Under the pieces are notes generated by a model, which was not told where the DNA came from, did not search any database, and saw only the letters and a program-made list of their open reading frames with translations. A stretch of DNA of 15,305 bases, from the NCBI GenBank assembly GCA_003573635.1, contig QUTJ01031698.1, forward strand, positions 1 to 15,305. Reading direction: 5' to 3'. The translations under genes were made by a program, and so were the position numbers. Below, piece by piece: positions 7,229 through 15,305 of the stretch (positions within the stretch are counted from its first letter, which is position 1; the number at the start of each line of letters is the position of its first letter). Origin of the DNA: Goniomonas avonlea (taxonomy: Eukaryota > Cryptophyceae > Goniomonadida > Goniomonadaceae).

Positions 7229-8819
7229 ATGCTCGCCAGGTTCGCCCGAGCTGCCCACAAGCAATTTCTGGTGACGCCTGGCGCCCGGAGTCACTCTAAA
7301 ACCATTGCCGAAGACACAGAAACAGAAGCACTAAAGGCACCGAAGGCACCAGAACGGCTGGAGCGCTTGTCACGCTGGCGGCTTTTGCAGCAAGGAGAGC
7401 GGACCCCAGATGAAATTGTTCGCCAAGCAGCGACTGCAGTCAAGGAGGCGGAGGTACAGTGTTAAAATGTGTAAAAGGGAGTCTGAACTCTCCTGGTGAC
7501 AGGCTGTTGTTGTTTGCTCAGCAGGGGACATGCAAAAACCGCACCTTTGGGATCACACAGACCCAAAAATGTTCAATGCCTTGTTCAAACCTTTACTACA
7601 AGGTCTCCCTACATACGAGACCGCTTTCAACGCGAACATCTTTCACACAAATCCCGAGCTCGGTTGGAGATTCTGGGCTGCAATGCACACTCGGTACTCC
7701 GCCCCGCCGCACAGCATCTACGGCTTGCTGCTTCGTCTCTTCAACTCCAAGAAACACGGAGGGTTCGTGTGCACGTCCAATTTTGATGGACACTTCTTGA
7801 AAGCTGGTTTTCCCGAAGATACTGTTCTTGAGCTTCAGGTCTAGTGGATTTTGCCTTGTTTCCTGGCTTATTTTTTTTGCGACAGGGCAACATCAATGTG
7901 GTACAGTGCGCCAAAGGCTCTGCTTGTGACGGAACGCTCGGGACGCCGTTTTCCATGTTTACTACGCAAGACCTGGAGAGTTGTAAGTACAACGCCAAGG
8001 CCATGACGATGGTTTCTGGTCCTGCGTGCCCCAACGGCTGCGGCGGTGAGGACCTTAAACGCGTGCTCCCTAGTATTCCTCTCATTGCAGCACCAGGTGT
8101 TGCGCGGCCCAACATTCGTCTTCTTGATGACCCTGCTTGGCAGTCAGTTAGAGGCATACAAGAATCGAAACTCGAACAATGGCTTGGCCAGGTAAGTCCT
8201 TCAGCTGCAAGGCGTGGTTTAACGCACGTCGTCTCGCAGGTTAAGGCGAGCGCTGCGAGGGCAGTAGTGATGGACCTGGGCACCACGTATCATCCTGATG
8301 CTGAAGCAAGGTTTGGCTTTCCCCAAGCATGGTTTTGGTTTAGCCTGTCCCTGATCATATTGTTGTCGCAGATTGTACGCCGAGAGAATTGCGCGAGAGC
8401 TATCTGCCCCACTTGTGCGCGTGAGCCTCCTACACCCGAACTTCGAAGCATCCCTGGGGTATGCTGGCCTCGATAGCCAATAGCCTTATGAGCTAGCCAC
8501 GCGACTTGAATTACTTACCGAATAGGGCTACAGGGTGCTGGCCTTGACAGTTGTGTGCATCAACCACTGAGCTGCCAGTATCTCGACGGTGATCTGGCGA
8601 CCCCAATATGATTAACGTTTCTACTCAGACGTGACTCGACTGCTGCCCTGAAGACTGACGAGTCGGCTCCAGAACACGCCGCGACAGATATCAAGGTATG
8701 TAGCCTGATGCGGTGCCCTCTCCGAACTGTGGAGGTGTGTGCCGACCTCACTGATACTGCAGGGATTTTCCCTCCGAATGAGTTGCCACGAAGCTTGCGA
8801 GCGCTTGTTAGCGTGGTAA
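7229..8819 (+). CDS. Sir2-family (sirtuin-like) protein with altered active site
   Basis: Eight exons join in phase: 7229-7453, 7503-7838, 7886-8045, 8091-8191, 8240-8310, 8372-8458, 8629-8695, 8763-8819, giving 367 residues. Exon 1 begins MLARFARAAHKQF, basic and amphipathic like a mitochondrial presequence. Family marks are PELGWRFW (126-133), TSNFDGHFLKAGF (166-178), four zinc-type Cys at 195, 201, 235 and 239 (QCAKGSAC, CPNGC), VARPNIRLLDDPAW, and a C-terminal Rossmann part with VVMDLGTT, YAERIARELSAPLVRV and SLRMSCHEACERLL. These match bacterial/protist Sir2-like NAD-dependent deacetylases. Departures are serious: the NAD motif GAGM..DSGLPDFR is replaced by SAGDMQKPHLWDHTD (81-95), and the catalytic His of the usual ELHG is Gln187 (LELQ-GNI, across the 7838/7886 junction). 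Open frames and matched phases argue against simple decay. It may be a pseudoenzyme or an NAD-binding regulator. Intron 8046-8090 is 45 bases, open in frame, and may be optional. Confidence 0.8.
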
Positions 8820-9756
8820 ATGACATTCCAACACCAGCAGCCACGTGGAATGGTGGACCTTCTGGCCCGAATGTCCCAAGCTCCTCCGCCAAACAGTCCC
8901 AACAACAGCTCGCGTGCGGCAGGCTGTGAACAGACAATGTGTACAGTTAGCCAAACGAAAGTTGGCAAACATAGCAGATGTGAAGCTCACATTCTGTAAC
9001 GCCGCATGCATCAAGAACGGAATGTGTCTTCAAGCGTCACGTGCTCATGATGTGGTATATTTTGACCCCTAATGAATCAACAAGTAAACGTGGGACACGC
9101 GCGGCGTCCCGACCGGTTTTGTAATCTCCATAAATCAACTAGTCAGTTAAATGGCACAACTCAATCAAAGTCGCTCTGTTCCCCTTCAATCGATTCAGCT
9201 CCGGACTCCTGGACAGACCGAATGAGGGTGATCGACTCCCTGATCTCTGAGATCTCCGAGCGTGCGCCCCGAAGCAGATGGCCGAGTCCAGGCCGCGCCT
9301 CAGACCACCCTGCTTCATGCGACCCCAGTCCAGGACGCGCCTTGGACGCCTCAACTCCGCCACACCCTGCTTCATGCGACCCCAGTCCATCGATTTGCGC
9401 TTCGTCTGGACGCGGTTCCCTGCAGAGCCCAGACTCTCCAAGGTCGTGGAGGTCACGAGTTCCTCCCCTCCGGTTTGAATCTCTCAGCCCAGTATCCGTC
9501 ACAACGTGTGGAGCAACCCAGAGAGCGTGACCACAGCTTTGGCATGCGTGTCGGGGCGTGAGACTGTGGTCCTCTCCGGACGCGAGTTTGTGCTGGCGGC
9601 GGTGGTTGGGCCGTTGCGGTTGCAAGGTGTGGATCAAGACGGGGGCGTGGATTGCTGGGGCGCATGTGTATCGACGGAGGCGGGGGTTGCGTTGCGAGCG
9701 CTGCTCGGGGTCCGAGGTGGCGGTTGGCCTGGAAGATAATCCGTGAATCCTGAGCC
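8820..9756. other. GC-rich convergent intergenic region, no convincing gene
   Basis: This lies between the stop of the Sir2-like gene and the last candidate exon of the minus-strand neighbour. Several frames on both strands stay open at 9070-9740 because stops are scarce in GC-rich repeats. The + frame at 9506-9739 (VVLSGREFVLAAVVGPLRLQ) has some protein-like look but no start, homology or splice support that I can see. Confidence 0.45.
9307..9389. repeat. 57-bp-spaced direct repeat
   Basis: The 26-base word ACCCTGCTTCATGCGACCCC plus AGTCCA occurs identically at 9307-9332 and 9364-9389. A partial relative of the spacer (GTCCAGGCCGCGCCT) precedes it. It is two to three copies of a roughly 57-base unit, and on the minus strand reads as a repeated DWGRMKQG. 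Confidence 0.8.
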
Positions 9757-11086
9757 TTACGGCTTTCTACTCCTGATCACTACAAACACTGAGCAAGCGG
9801 CTGCAAGGTGATCGATGGAGAGGCGAATTCCCTTGCATCTGCCAAGAGTGACCATTTTGAAACAGCCACAACCCAAAATATTGTAGCGAGATGATATCGG
9901 ACGAGTACAAGAGCTACCTCAAGGTCTGCATCTCCGGGGCAGAAAATGACACCCGTTTGCCCAGGGAGAAACAGCACCGAGTAGCTGAAGGTCCAACAGA
10001 CTGGCAGCAAGGAATCTGCAGTCGCGGTTACTCTTGTGGACACTCGTGCGGCGTTTGTGTATGCCTTGTGGTCACTCGTGCGGCCACTTGTGTGGCTCTT
10101 GTGCGGTTGCTCTTGAGGTTGCCGTGTGGTCGCTCTTGTGGGCACGTGTGATTACTCGTGTTGTTACACTTGTGGTCAATCGTGGCAACTTTGTGATTTG
10201 CGACACTCTTGCGAGATTGTGGCCACTTTGGTTACTCTGTGGTCACTCTTGTGATCATTCTTGCGGTGACTCGTGCGGTAACTCCTTCCCCGTAGTGCAG
10301 CCGTTGTCCCATCTCGTGTGGTCAGGCTCCTCATCGTACCTGGCTCGGTCGCAGATCGACGGACAGTGTTGGAGACACGTCAGCACACCCATGGCCATCA
10401 GTGGCTGCAGCAGTAACAGCAGTGGCGGCAGCAGCAGTGGCGGCAGCAGCGGTGGCAGCAGCAGCGGTGGCAGCAGCAGCAGCCACAGCGACCAGAGGCG
10501 AGAAAGGTCTGCACAGCGACTTCGCACCGCACGATGGCGGCCTTACCTGCCACGATTGCATACCCGAGTGCACTGCAGCAGCGCGGGGACAAGGGCCACT
10601 GTGGACGAACGCAGCTGCTGCCTGTCGAGGTGAGGTGCCGGAATGGCGAAGGTCGGATGTCATGAGGGTCACCGGAGTGTGCTCTCGGAGAAATCGAAGA
10701 TGCCTGGAAGTGGGCCTCACTTTGACACTGGGTGTCACAGGGCTCGGAAGTCCCTCACAAATGGATCGGTTGTCCTGTTCATGTAGTTGATCGTCAACAT
10801 GCGAGTATAGAAATAACAAAAAGATATCATGGAAGAAAAATGGACTATTATTGTCGCTTGAGGTAAAGAAACTGACCTCAGAGCACTGCACGTGCCAGGA
10901 CGATGGCGAGAGTGGGCGAGAGTGCGCCCGGGGGGAGGGGGCGACGGGGCGAGGTCGCGGTGCGGCCCCTCCAGGTCTCGGAGGGTCACGCAGCGGCGAA
11001 AAGCACAGACGCTCACGACCGCTGTTACGTTCGCGCCGTCTTGAGGGAGGAAGAGGGAGTAGGGACCATTGGCAGTGTGGTACAAG
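9757..11086 (-). CDS. Candidate Pro/Ala-rich exons, gene uncertain
   Basis: Possible exons with good splice borders are 11086-11029, 10976-10877, from 10774, 10621-10547, 10508-10340, 10015-9918 and 9838-9757. They read MVPTPSSSLKTAR, then a Pro/Arg/Ser-rich stretch, an Ala/Thr run from GCT/GCC repeats (about 10490-10401), GKRVSFSAPEMQTLR and CKGIRLSIDHLAAACSVF with a stop at 9757. The first can be reached in phase from the coiled-coil gene at 11136, so these may be its 3' exons. Against this, the frame at 10774-10547 is ambiguous, and in the triplet-repeat exon all three frames are largely open. The segment 10015-9757 is the most gene-like part. No family is recognised. Confidence 0.3.
10025..10285. 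repeat. 12-bp degenerate minisatellite
   Basis: About twenty variants of TGTGGTCACTCT / TGCGGTGACTCG follow each other with occasional indels. One + frame gives runs of Cys-Gly-x-Ser (CGHSCDHSCGDSCGNS). On the minus strand it would fill the 324-base intron 10339-10016 of the candidate gene, so a coding role on the + strand is not needed to explain it. Confidence 0.8.
10401..10489. repeat. Imperfect triplet repeat (CAG/GGC)
   Basis: About 90 bases of CAG, GGC and GGT triplets encode Ser/Gly, Ala/Val or Gln/Trp runs in the + frames, and Ala/Thr, Leu/Pro or Cys/His in the minus frames. Open frames across it, up to 343 residues, owe much of their length to this repeat. Confidence 0.85.
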
Positions 11087-11118
11087 CTGTGGTGTGCGGT
11101 CCAGGTGGCCTGTCCAGG

Positions 11119-12194
11119 TTAAATCACTCGTACACCGCGAAAAATTGTGCCCTGAGGCACCGACATCAACTCGCTGCGCAGTGGGGCAGGCGATAGATTG
11201 ACAGAAACCACTGTCTGCGCTGCTTTGATGTCCACGCGTGATCGACGGCGAATCTGCTCGCTTTGAACGCGCGGTGTGAGTGTTCACGTGATGGAAAGGT
11301 TGAAGCCAGGGAAGAGAATGCTCCTTACCTCGGGTCGCCTCTGGGTGGATGAGGGTGAACATGGATACAACGTGTGCTTTGGACGTAAGGGCGTGCGGAC
11401 CACGTTGAGGCTGTCGATGCGCTTTTCTGCTGCGGCAAGCGCTTCCCGGGCTGTTGCAACCAGTGCATGGTGCGATGCGATGGGTTGAAGAGTCTGCGGT
11501 TTCAAATATTAGAGTGAAACGTCTCTAAGCAGACCCAATGATACCTCAAGATTGTCTTGGGCCCGTTCAAGTGCAGCCCATCGCAAGACTGTACTCGGTG
11601 ATGATGCTTGCTCGTAACGCTGCAACCAGTGTGCCACTGTCAAACGAAGTTTGCGATCCGCTTTCCTCCGACGGAGGGCCTCATGGTGCCTCTCGTTAGC
11701 CTCTGCATTCCGAATGCTACACTGCGATTGTCTTAGGACCTCCTGGAGAGTTTAGTGAACGGGGTGGTGTTGAAAGACATTGTGCCTACAGCTTCTTGCC
11801 GGAGACGATCAGCCACAGACCCCAGCCACACCGAGTGGATTGCTGTCTTGCCTTTCACAGTTCTCAAGGGTATTTCTTTGAGGACCTGGTTGATCTCTGC
11901 TCCCAGTTTCCTGCAGTTGATTAAAACTTCATGTCGCTGTTTGCAAAACGCCATCACTTACATTGACGTCTTCAGGCTTTGAAATCGAAGCTGCGAGAAT
12001 AGCTGGCGCAGAGATTTCTCATCAAACGTCTGCGAGCAGTCTTTATTCTCAAGATGCCACGCCAGAGTAGCGCGTGCCTTCTGTCGGTGCAGGACCCGAT
12101 GAAGAAGCTGCTGCAGTGCTTCAAGCTGTTCTTGAGTCTGGTAAGAAGCAGTTCCAGGTGACCATAACGGCAAACAGTTCGAAGAAGAAGACAT
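11119..12194 (-). CDS. Coiled-coil protein, five exons, function unknown
   Basis: Exons 12194-11962, 11910-11790, 11742-11545, 11493-11329 and 11253-11119 join in phase (2, 0, 0, 0) to give 282 residues with a TAA stop. Donors include GTAAGT and GTAAGG, and the intron at 11789-11743 is 47 bases. The protein is charged and helical: QEQLEALQQLLHRVLHRQK, FDEKSLRQLFSQLRFQSL, LGAEINQVLKEI, EALRRRKADRKLRLTVAHW and ALVATAREALAAAEKRID. No membrane segment or known domain was recognised. The ATG at 12194 is the first in frame; a further ATG at 12264 lies in another frame and would need an extra splice that does not fit in phase. A donor at 11135 could instead link to Pro-rich exons downstream. It is divergent from the FAD oxidoreductase gene. 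Confidence 0.72.
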
Positions 12195-12451
12195 GTTGTT
12201 GGAGACAGCTTGAAAGCCACCCTCCCGTCGCCGCCGCACTTGACTTCAGATCAGGCATCACCATTTTTTGATGGCTCTCCTTAGTAGTCCTTACTAGTAC
12301 TTGATTTCAAACTGATTAAAATAACCTATCTTCCTTATGCGTCATCAACCCTATGGTTAAATAACACCTAATCAAGAATATATTGGCCGATTTTACTCAG
12401 TACTCAGTAGTATTAAATTGCTCGCTCGCTCACAAGTTGAGTTGGGGGACG
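12195..12451. promoter_or_regulatory. Divergent intergenic region between coiled-coil and oxidoreductase genes
   Basis: This 257-base, AT-richer stretch separates two divergent start codons. It contains TACTAGTAC at 12292-12300, the same word as in the 7048-7228 divergent region, plus several AGTACT/AGTAGT variants around 12400. No TATA box was assigned. Confidence 0.5.
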
Positions 12452-13982
12452 ATGCGGCGCTTGGCCGTGGTCGTGTCAGCCGCCGCTCTCTACACATGTC
12501 AAACACGAACACACAGCCAAAGCCAAATTTATCCAGCAGGTCCAGCCTCTGACCCATCCCAAGCCTTTTGGCACCTTGGTCAGCGCTGCGAGTCTGGGCC
12601 GCTCCCTTCGATGAGCAGGTTTGTTGTCATTGGCACCGGCCTCAGCGGTGCTTCGGCTGCATATCACCTGGCGAAAGACTATGGTACAGACACTATTGTA
12701 TTGGATGCCAGAGGCGTGTCTGAGGGTGCCACTGGGAGGAATGGTGGGTTTGTGCAGCCGATTCCTTTCGGGCTGCTTGTCAGCAGCCTCATCAAGTCCC
12801 CACCCTCCAACCTAGCAGAACTGCGAAGCTCAATTGAGTCTTTTCGGTTTGAGCGTGCCGGACGCCAGGCTATCCGCGATTATTGCACCGAGCATGGAAT
12901 CGAGGGTGCTGTCGACCTGGACAAAGACATTGATGTGTTACAGGTTTTCGACAGCCAAGACGAACTTAAGAAAAGAGTCGGCACCGTGCTTTGGCCTTTC
13001 CGCAGCTTGGCGCCTATTGTTGGAATTGACGTTATTGAGACACGGGCCATGCTGGAACAAAAGATCGGGTCCATGAATCCGGAGAGTCCTTGGCAGTGTG
13101 CTCTGTTGGTTTCGAAAGGAGCGGATACGATATGGGCTGCTAAATTTGCGGCTCATGTGCTGGGATCCGCTGCCTCTTATGGAGCTAAAGTTTTTACACA
13201 TACCCGGGTGCTCGAAGTTGTCGAGGGACCAACTGGGGCGACAATTCGAACCGACAGGGGAGAGGTGAGACCGATCCGTCAACGACTCCAGCAATAATGA
13301 CCGATCTCCAGATCCAATGCAGCAAGGTTATTCTGGCCACCAACGCGTACACTGGTAACCTTCTTCCTGAGTTTCGGGAGCGCATCCGGCCGATCCGCAA
13401 CCATGTTGCCGTGACCGGCCCAGTACCTCTACTTGGAAGTAGCTCCGGTCATCGGCTGGGTCTGAGCGCCGAAGATGGATTCGTGTACATGATGCAACGC
13501 AAGGACGGCCGCCTTGTTCTTGGTGGTTTTCGAAACCAAGAGAAGGACTTTGGGGTTGACCAGGCTGACGACAGTTCCACTGCCACAGGTACGACTCAGC
13601 AACGCTCTCGAGGTGTCAGGCTCCGAAAATGACCATAGCGATCGCAGTGCGAACTGTCTCGGACTTCATGCGTGACTTCTTGCCTTCGCGCTTTGTCTTT
13701 TCCGACAACACGCCGATCACACTGCAGCACACCTGGACAGGAATCATCGGGTGGAGCGCCGACGACCACCCGTGGGTGGGTCCTGTCCCGAACTCCAAGT
13801 CGGTGCTTGTCTGTGCCGGGTTCAGCGGTCACGGGATGACACAGACATTTCTCTCTGGGGCTGCTGTCGCTGCAATTGCTGCTGGTCGTGCGCCTGCCAC
13901 TTTTGTCCAGCGCTATATCCCGTCGTGGGACCGCAAGTTTTCTGCCAATCTTTCTGCAGGACATACAGACACACACGATTGA
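12452..13982 (+). CDS. FAD-dependent oxidoreductase, DAO (D-amino acid/glycine oxidase) family
   Basis: Three exons, 12452-13264, 13312-13588 and 13648-13982, join in phase (0, 1) with 47- and 59-base introns, giving 474 residues. A dinucleotide-binding fold starts at residue 57 (FVVIGTGLSGASAAYHLA, motif GxGxxG), followed by TIVLDAR with an acidic residue for the FAD ribose and ATGRNGGFVQP. Later family blocks are VILATNAYTG, IRPIRNHVAVTGPVP, DGFVYMMQRKDGRLVLGGFR, WTGIIGWSADDHPWVGPVP and the C-terminal FAD-contact region VCAGFSGHGMTQTFLSGAAV. Members oxidise amines or amino acids, passing electrons to oxygen or another acceptor. The substrate cannot be read from the sequence, though the SGRNGG-like motif recalls gamma-glutamylputrescine oxidase. 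With the ATG at 12452 the protein begins MRRLAVVVSAAALYTC, a likely signal peptide; an alternative ATG at 12611 gives a 421-residue protein lacking it. Confidence 0.9.
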
Positions 13983-14424
13983 CGACATTGGTGCGAACAG
14001 TGCGTCCAGCAAGAATTACATTCCTGCCCTCAAGCGTCACCTCCTCATTCGCCGCCCTCCAAACCCTCCTCGAGGGCGGTGTAACTTACTGGGAAGCTTA
14101 CTTGTACCTAACCTCAGCAAGTTGCTCGTTACTGGAGCAAGGTGAAGTTTTGCATGTGCAAGGAACTGGTGCAAGTTGCCGCAGGTTACTGGAGCAATGC
14201 GCAAGTTGCCCACAGGTTCCGGGATCGGTTTCAGCAAGTTACTCGCCAGTTTCTCACAAGTTTCTCCAACGTGTCTTGCAAGTTTCTGGAGCAAGATTCT
14301 CGCAAAGCAGGTTGCTTTCAAGTTCCTCTTCCGACACAGGGCAGACAGAACATCTGCATCGGGTGAGAATAAAGCAGCAAAAGATCTACCAGCCCGGGTC
14401 CTGTTCACCTCCGACGCAATTAAT
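13983..14424. other. Intergenic region with degenerate AAGTT-TACTGGAGCAA repeat
   Basis: From about 14110 to 14310 variants of GCAAGTTNCTGGAGCAA and CAGGTTACTGG recur at irregular 20-35 base spacing. It lies between the convergent oxidoreductase (+) and the small coiled-coil gene (-). On the minus strand the repeat reads as APVTCGNL/APVTSNLL-like units, but no start or splice junction supports translation. Confidence 0.6.
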
Positions 14425-15112
14425 CTACCCATCCGGGTCAGGTAAAATCGCTCCGACCCTCAGGTGCAGCATGCTCTCCTTGTGCCGGGCAACGAGCTGG
14501 TCCACCTCGTGCACGCCGCCACGCGCACAGACGTCTGTGCTGGTCAGGCTCGCAGTGTGTTGGCCCCTCACAGCGCGCCGGCTGGCAGTGTCTTGCTCCA
14601 CCTCGTCCGCACTCGCAGTGTGTTGGCCCCTCACAGCGCACCGGCTGGCAGTGTCTTGCTCCACCTCGTCCGCACTCGCAGTGTGTTGGCCCCTCACAGC
14701 GCACCGGCTCGCAGTGTCTTGCCCCACTTCGTCCGCACTCGCAGTGTCCTTGGAGCGGCGTGAGACCGCAGTGTGCCACATACTTGCTGAGTGCGCGTCT
14801 GTGTTCTGAGGGCTTGGGACTGCAGTGTGCCGCGACGATGAGAGTTGGCTGACTTGCCCACGAAGTTCCTGGGGTGACAATGAACACAATTAAACTTGAG
14901 AGGCAAGAACGCGTTGAACAACACTTGGTGAATTTCGGCGCATGGCCTAATGGAATATGGCCAAATGGAGCATGATGACCAAATGGAATCTGATCTGCCG
15001 CCGAACCACTCACCCGGATTACATCTTGGGACGTCGAGAGGCGAAGCTGCAGCTCGCGACGGTCTGCCGCCGCAGCCTCCGCCTTGCTCATCCATTTCAC
15101 AAGCTCTGGCAT
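14425..15112 (-). CDS. Small coiled-coil protein with 21-residue tandem repeat
   Basis: The ATG at 15112 is the first after an in-frame stop and opens a helical N-terminus (MPELVKWMSKAEAAAADRR, ELQLRLSTSQDVIR). Exon 1 ends at 15014 before a GTGAGT donor. Exon 2 starts at 14868 after TGTCACCCCAG, in phase 0, continuing the helix as ELRGQVSQLSSSRH. A low-complexity region follows, then about three units of ADEVEQDTASRCAVRGQHTAS, then LTSTDVCARGGVHEVDQL and a stop at 14425. The predicted length is 180 residues. No family was recognised. The repeat is a multiple of three and keeps the frame. The C-terminal end could change if an additional splice exists before the stop. Confidence 0.6.
14549..14750. 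repeat. 63-bp tandem repeat, 3.2 copies
   Basis: Units at 14549-14611, 14612-14674 and 14675-14737, plus a partial copy, differ by only a few bases. Each starts CTCGCAGTGTGTTGGCCCCT. Inside each unit a shorter CTCGCAGTGT/CTGGCAGTGT echo appears. All six frames stay open because 63 is divisible by three. Confidence 0.93.
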
Positions 15113-15246
15113 CGGGTGAGTTTCTCAAACCGGAGAAATCATTATGTACGCCGAGCAGTAAACATCAGCATCCACGCCACTAAGTCCGAGACCTGAGTGC
15201 GCGGCGAAAGCGGACAAGAGACACACGCAGTGAACGCGAACTGGAG

Positions 15247-15305
15247 ATACGCGCGGAGTAAAAGTGCACCTGACATATGCGCGCTGTGAAAGTGCACCTG
15301 ACATA
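15247..15305. repeat. 28-bp tandem repeat running off the right edge
   Basis: Two units, 15247-15274 and 15275-15302, share ATAYGCGCG and AAAGTGCACCTGAC, and the window ends inside a third. The array lies upstream of the minus-strand start codon at 15112. Confidence 0.8.

Noticed and set aside
7454-7524. Idea that a Sir2 exon carrying the GAG motif has been deleted
   Set aside because: The acceptor at 7502, rather than the one at 7524, restores phase 0 and supplies AVVVCSAGDM, the degenerate counterpart of the motif, so the region is altered rather than missing.
9161-9637. Minus-strand 158-residue frame with repeated DWGRMKQG or GSHEAG
   Set aside because: The repetition comes from the 57-bp repeat, all frames are open in this GC-rich region, and no splice or start support was seen.
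10331-11362. Long minus-strand open frame of 343 residues
   Set aside because: It runs over apparent introns and through the CAG/GGC repeat, and its first part overlaps the in-phase exons 11493-11119 in another frame. Some of its segments may be real exons, but not the whole frame.
13751-14809. Plus-strand open frame of 352 residues
   Set aside because: It begins in the wrong frame inside the third exon of the FAD oxidoreductase and continues through repeats; its repeated segment is the 63-bp array read on the opposite strand.

Overview
The window begins with a tract of plant/alga-type telomere repeat (CCCTAAA on the + strand), so it is the left end of a nuclear chromosome of a eukaryote. 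The genes are cut by many very short GT-AG introns, mostly about 45-60 nt. TTTAGGG-type telomeres with compact, intron-rich genes suggest a unicellular alga or related protist. I cannot name the lineage. No rRNA, tRNA, CRISPR array or recognisable transposon was seen. All exon models below were built by hand from open frames, splice signals and phase matching, so the ends of genes are less certain than their cores.

Layout. 1-34 telomere. 35-395 pyrimidine-rich subtelomeric repeat. 396-2134 gene-poor, with a palindrome-bearing tandem repeat (about 620-950) and an internal telomeric block (1505-1535). 2135-5256 (-) is a multi-exon gene for armadillo (ARM) repeats ending in one cyclic-nucleotide-binding domain of PKA-R/PKG type. 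5397-7047 (-) encodes a coiled-coil protein; its last exon can also splice in phase into the ARM gene, so the two may be one gene. 7229-8819 (+) is an eight-exon Sir2-like gene, divergent from the coiled-coil gene, that keeps its fold and zinc cysteines but has lost the catalytic His and the usual NAD motif. 8820-9756 is GC-rich with no convincing gene. 9757-11086 (-) holds weakly supported Pro/Ala-rich exons. 11119-12194 (-) is a second coiled-coil gene. 12452-13982 (+) is a three-exon FAD-dependent oxidoreductase of the DAO family, divergent from that coiled-coil gene. 13983-14424 is a degenerate repeat. 14425-15112 (-) is a small coiled-coil gene carrying a 63-bp in-frame repeat. A 28-bp repeat runs into the right edge.

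The most notable points are the ARM plus cyclic-nucleotide-binding architecture with a cGMP-type signature, a structurally maintained but catalytically altered sirtuin, and an internal telomeric insertion flanked by a 35-bp duplication that includes a splice acceptor. The genes do not form an obvious pathway. The two divergent pairs each share an intergenic region containing a TACTAGTAC palindromic element.
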